Part shown: positions 61,301-64,000 of the stretch, one piece after another
Layout: every line of letters begins with the position of its first letter
Position numbering within the stretch: the first letter of the stretch is position 1
NCBI GenBank assembly: GCA_949152475.1
Contig: OX424563.1
Span: forward strand, 40,372,120 to 40,436,119
From: Terebella lapidaria
Lineage: Eukaryota; Annelida; Polychaeta; Terebellida; Terebellidae
Length of the DNA stretch: 64,000 nucleotides
Direction of reading: 5' to 3'
Position numbers and translations under genes: made by a program
The notes under the pieces: model-generated
Told to the model about the DNA's origin: nothing
Databases searched by the model: none
What the model saw: only the letters and a program-made list of their open reading frames with translations

Positions 61301-64000
61301 CTCATCGTATTTTATAATGGGGCATATCGTAAATTTTAAGTTAATTTATTCAGCGAGTATTTTCGGCTAACAGTTAGTCTAGGTACATAGTACATTGTGA
61401 CATAATATGGGGCCGTTTCTGAGAGTTAATTTTTTGACCCCATGTTATAGCATAGGCGCTCATCGTATTTTATAATGGGGCATATCGTAAATTTTAAGTT
61501 AATTTATTCAGCGAGTATTTTCGGCTAACAGTTAGTCTAGGTACATAGTACATTGTGACATAATATGGGGCCGTTTCTGAGAGTTAATTTTTTGACCCCA
61601 TGTTATAGCATAGGCGCTCATCGTATTTTATAATGGGGCATATCGTAAATTTTAAGTTAATTTATTCAGCGAGTATTTTCGGCTAACAGTTAGTCTAGGT
61701 ACATAGTACATTGTGACATAATATGGGGCCGTTTCTGAGAGTTAATTTTTTGACCCCATGTTATAGCATAGGCGCTCATCGTATTTTATAATGGGGCATA
61801 TCGTAAATTTTAAGTTAATTTATTCAGCGAGTATTTTCGGCTAACAGTTAGTCTAGGTACATAGTACATTGTGACATAATATGGGGCCGTTTCTGAGAGT
61901 TAATTTTTTGACCCCATGTTATAGCATAGGCGCTCATCGTATTTTATAATGGGGCATATCGTAAATTTTAAGTTAATTTATTCGCGAGTATTTTCGGCTA
62001 ACAGTTAGTCTAGGTACATAGTACATTGTGACATAATATGGGGCCGTTTCTGAGAGTTAATTTTTTGACCCCATGTTATAGCATAGGCGCTCATCGTATT
62101 TTATAATGGGGCATATCGTAAATTTTAAGTTAATTTATTCAGCGAGTATTTTCGGCTAACAGTTAGTCTAGGTACATAGTACATTGTGACATAATATGGG
62201 GCCGTTTCTGAGAGTTAATTTTTTGACCCCATGTTATAGCATAGGCGCTCATCGTATTTTATAATGGGGCATATCGTAAATTTTAAGTTAATTTATTCAG
62301 CGAGTATTTTCGGCTAACAGTTAGTCTAGGTACATAGTACATTGTGACATAATATGGGGCCGTTTCTGAGAGTTAATTTTTTGACCCCATGTTATAGCAT
62401 AGGCGCTCATCGTATTTTATAATGGGGCATATCGTAAATTTTAAGTTAATTTATTCAGCGAGTATTTTCGGCTAACAGTTAGTCTAGGTACATAGTACAT
62501 TGTGACATAATATGGGGCCGTTTCTGAGAGTTAATTTTTTGACCCCATGTTATAGCATAGGCGCTCATCGTATTTTATAATGGGGCATATCGTAAATTTT
62601 AAGTTAATTTATTCAGCGAGTATTTTCGGCTAACAGTTAGTCTAGGTACATAGTACATTGTGACATAATATGGGGCCGTTTCTGAGAGTTAATTTTTTGA
62701 CCCCATGTTATAGCATAGGCGCTCATCGTATTTTATAATGGGGCATATCGTAAATTTTAAGTTAATTTATTCAGCGAGTATTTTCGGCTAACAGTTAGTC
62801 TAGGTACATAGTACATTGTGACATAATATGGGGCCGTTTCTGAGAGTTAATTTTTTGACCCCATGTTATAGCATAGGCGCTCATCGTATTTTATAATGGG
62901 GCATATCGTAAATTTTAAGTTAATTTATTCAGCGAGTATTTTCGGCTAACAGTTAGTCTAGGTACATAGTACATTGTGACATAATATGGGGCCGTTTCTG
63001 AGAGTTAATTTTTTGACCCCATGTTATAGCATAGGCGCTCATCGTATTTTATAATGGGGCATATCGTAAATTTTAAGTTAATTTATTCAGCGAGTATTTT
63101 CGGCTAACAGTTAGTCTAGGTACATAGTACATTGTGACATAATATGGGGCCGTTTCTGAGAGTTAATTTTTTGACCCCATGTTATAGCATAGGCGCTCAT
63201 CGTATTTTATAATGGGGCATATCGTAAATTTTAAGTTAATTTATTCAGCGAGTATTTTCGGCTAACAGTTAGTCTAGGTACATAGTACATTGTGACATAA
63301 TATGGGGCCGTTTCTGAGAGTTAATTTTTTGACCCCATGTTATAGCATAGGCGCTCATCGTATTTTATAATGGGGCATATCGTAAATTTTAAGTTAATTT
63401 ATTCAGCGAGTATTTTCGGCTAACAGTTAGTCTAGGTACATAGTACATTGTGACATAATATGGGGCCGTTTCTGAGAGTTAATTTTTTGACCCCATGTTA
63501 TAGCATAGGCGCTCATCGTATTTTATAATGGGGCATATCGTAAATTTTAAGTTAATTTATTCAGCGAGTATTTTCGGCTAACAGTTAGTCTAGGTACATA
63601 GTACATTGTGACATAATATGGGGCCGTTTCTGAGAGTTAATTTTTTGACCCCATGTTATAGCATAGGCGCTCATCGTATTTTATAATGGGGCATATCGTA
63701 AATTTTAAGTTAATTTATTCAGCGAGTATTTTCGGCTAACAGTTAGTCTAGGTACATAGTACATTGTGACATAATATGGGGCCGTTTCTGAGAGTTAATT
63801 TTTTGACCCCATGTTATAGCATAGGCGCTCATCGTATTTTATAATGGGGCATATCGTAAATTTTAAGTTAATTTATTCAGCGAGTATTTTCGGCTAACAG
63901 TTAGTCTAGGTACATAGTACATTGTGACATAATATGGGGCCGTTTCTGAGAGTTAATTTTTTGACCCCATGTTATAGCATAGGCGCTCATCGTATTTTAT

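Larger units (their letters stand above)
24657..64000. repeat. 158-bp satellite array, about 249 units, extremely uniform
   Basis: Head-to-tail units of 158 bp start as TGGGGCATATCGTAAATTTT and continue through GTATTTTCGGCTAACAG, GTACATAGTACATTGTGAC, ATATGGGGCCGTTTCTGAG and GCATAGGCGCTCATCG. Start-to-start spacing is 158 bp at 24661, 24819 and 24977 and holds throughout. No frame of 60 codons is open. By eye only about 11 substitutions, 11 small indels and one block replacement occur in 39.3 kb. The first 15.5 kb has a single substitution, at 30517. A unit near nucleosome size, the array length and the uniformity fit a major pericentromeric or centromeric satellite, but the location is inference. 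The array runs off the right edge. Confidence 0.98.

Noticed and set aside
24657-64000. Hammerhead-like core CTGAGAG in each 158-bp unit
   Set aside because: The string does not match CUGANGA, and no stem II followed by GAAA is present.

Overview
This window is eukaryotic, very probably metazoan, heterochromatin. About 92% of it is three different satellite DNA arrays. Between the second and third lies about 5 kb of AT-rich sequence holding one damaged retroelement. I see no host gene, no rRNA or tRNA gene and no CRISPR. The species cannot be told from the sequence. The evidence for a eukaryote is the satellites, the retroelement type and the lack of any bacterial gene structure.

Layout: (1) 1-15938 is a 26-bp satellite of about 613 units, entering from the left edge. 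It is divergent between units and rich in nested higher-order duplications. (2) 15946-19660 is a 75-bp satellite of about 50 units, far more uniform, joined directly to the first array. (3) 19661-24656 is non-satellite DNA. It holds a diverged pair of GC-rich blocks (about 19921-20106 and 20206-20388), a short direct repeat, a type I hammerhead ribozyme motif (21134-21174), a long leader, and the coding pieces of a retroelement. (4) 24657-64000 is a 158-bp satellite of about 249 units, almost perfectly uniform, running off the right edge.

The retroelement is best read as a Penelope-like element (PLE) on the + strand. Its order is hammerhead ribozyme, leader, then a Lys/Pro/Ser-rich ORF1 with a helical middle and a C-terminal SGNH (GDSL-type) esterase-like domain. 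Last comes the start of a reverse transcriptase ORF with a PLE-like LLSKGLKFIP motif. The 158-bp array begins before the RT catalytic core, so the 3' part of the element is absent. The hammerhead and the RT motif were found independently and point to the same family. Hammerhead ribozymes in the terminal repeats of PLEs are established knowledge. An SGNH domain in a PLE is much less usual, being known mainly from the giant rotifer telomeric PLEs.

The most interesting items are the hammerhead/PLE/esterase combination and a same-length block replacement inside the otherwise uniform 158-bp array at 40321-40365. Next come a local cluster of indels at 45.26-49.36 kb, the nested duplication history of the 26-bp array, and the sharp array-to-array junctions. 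The long open frames across the 26-bp and 75-bp arrays come from repeat periods without stop codons and are not treated as genes.
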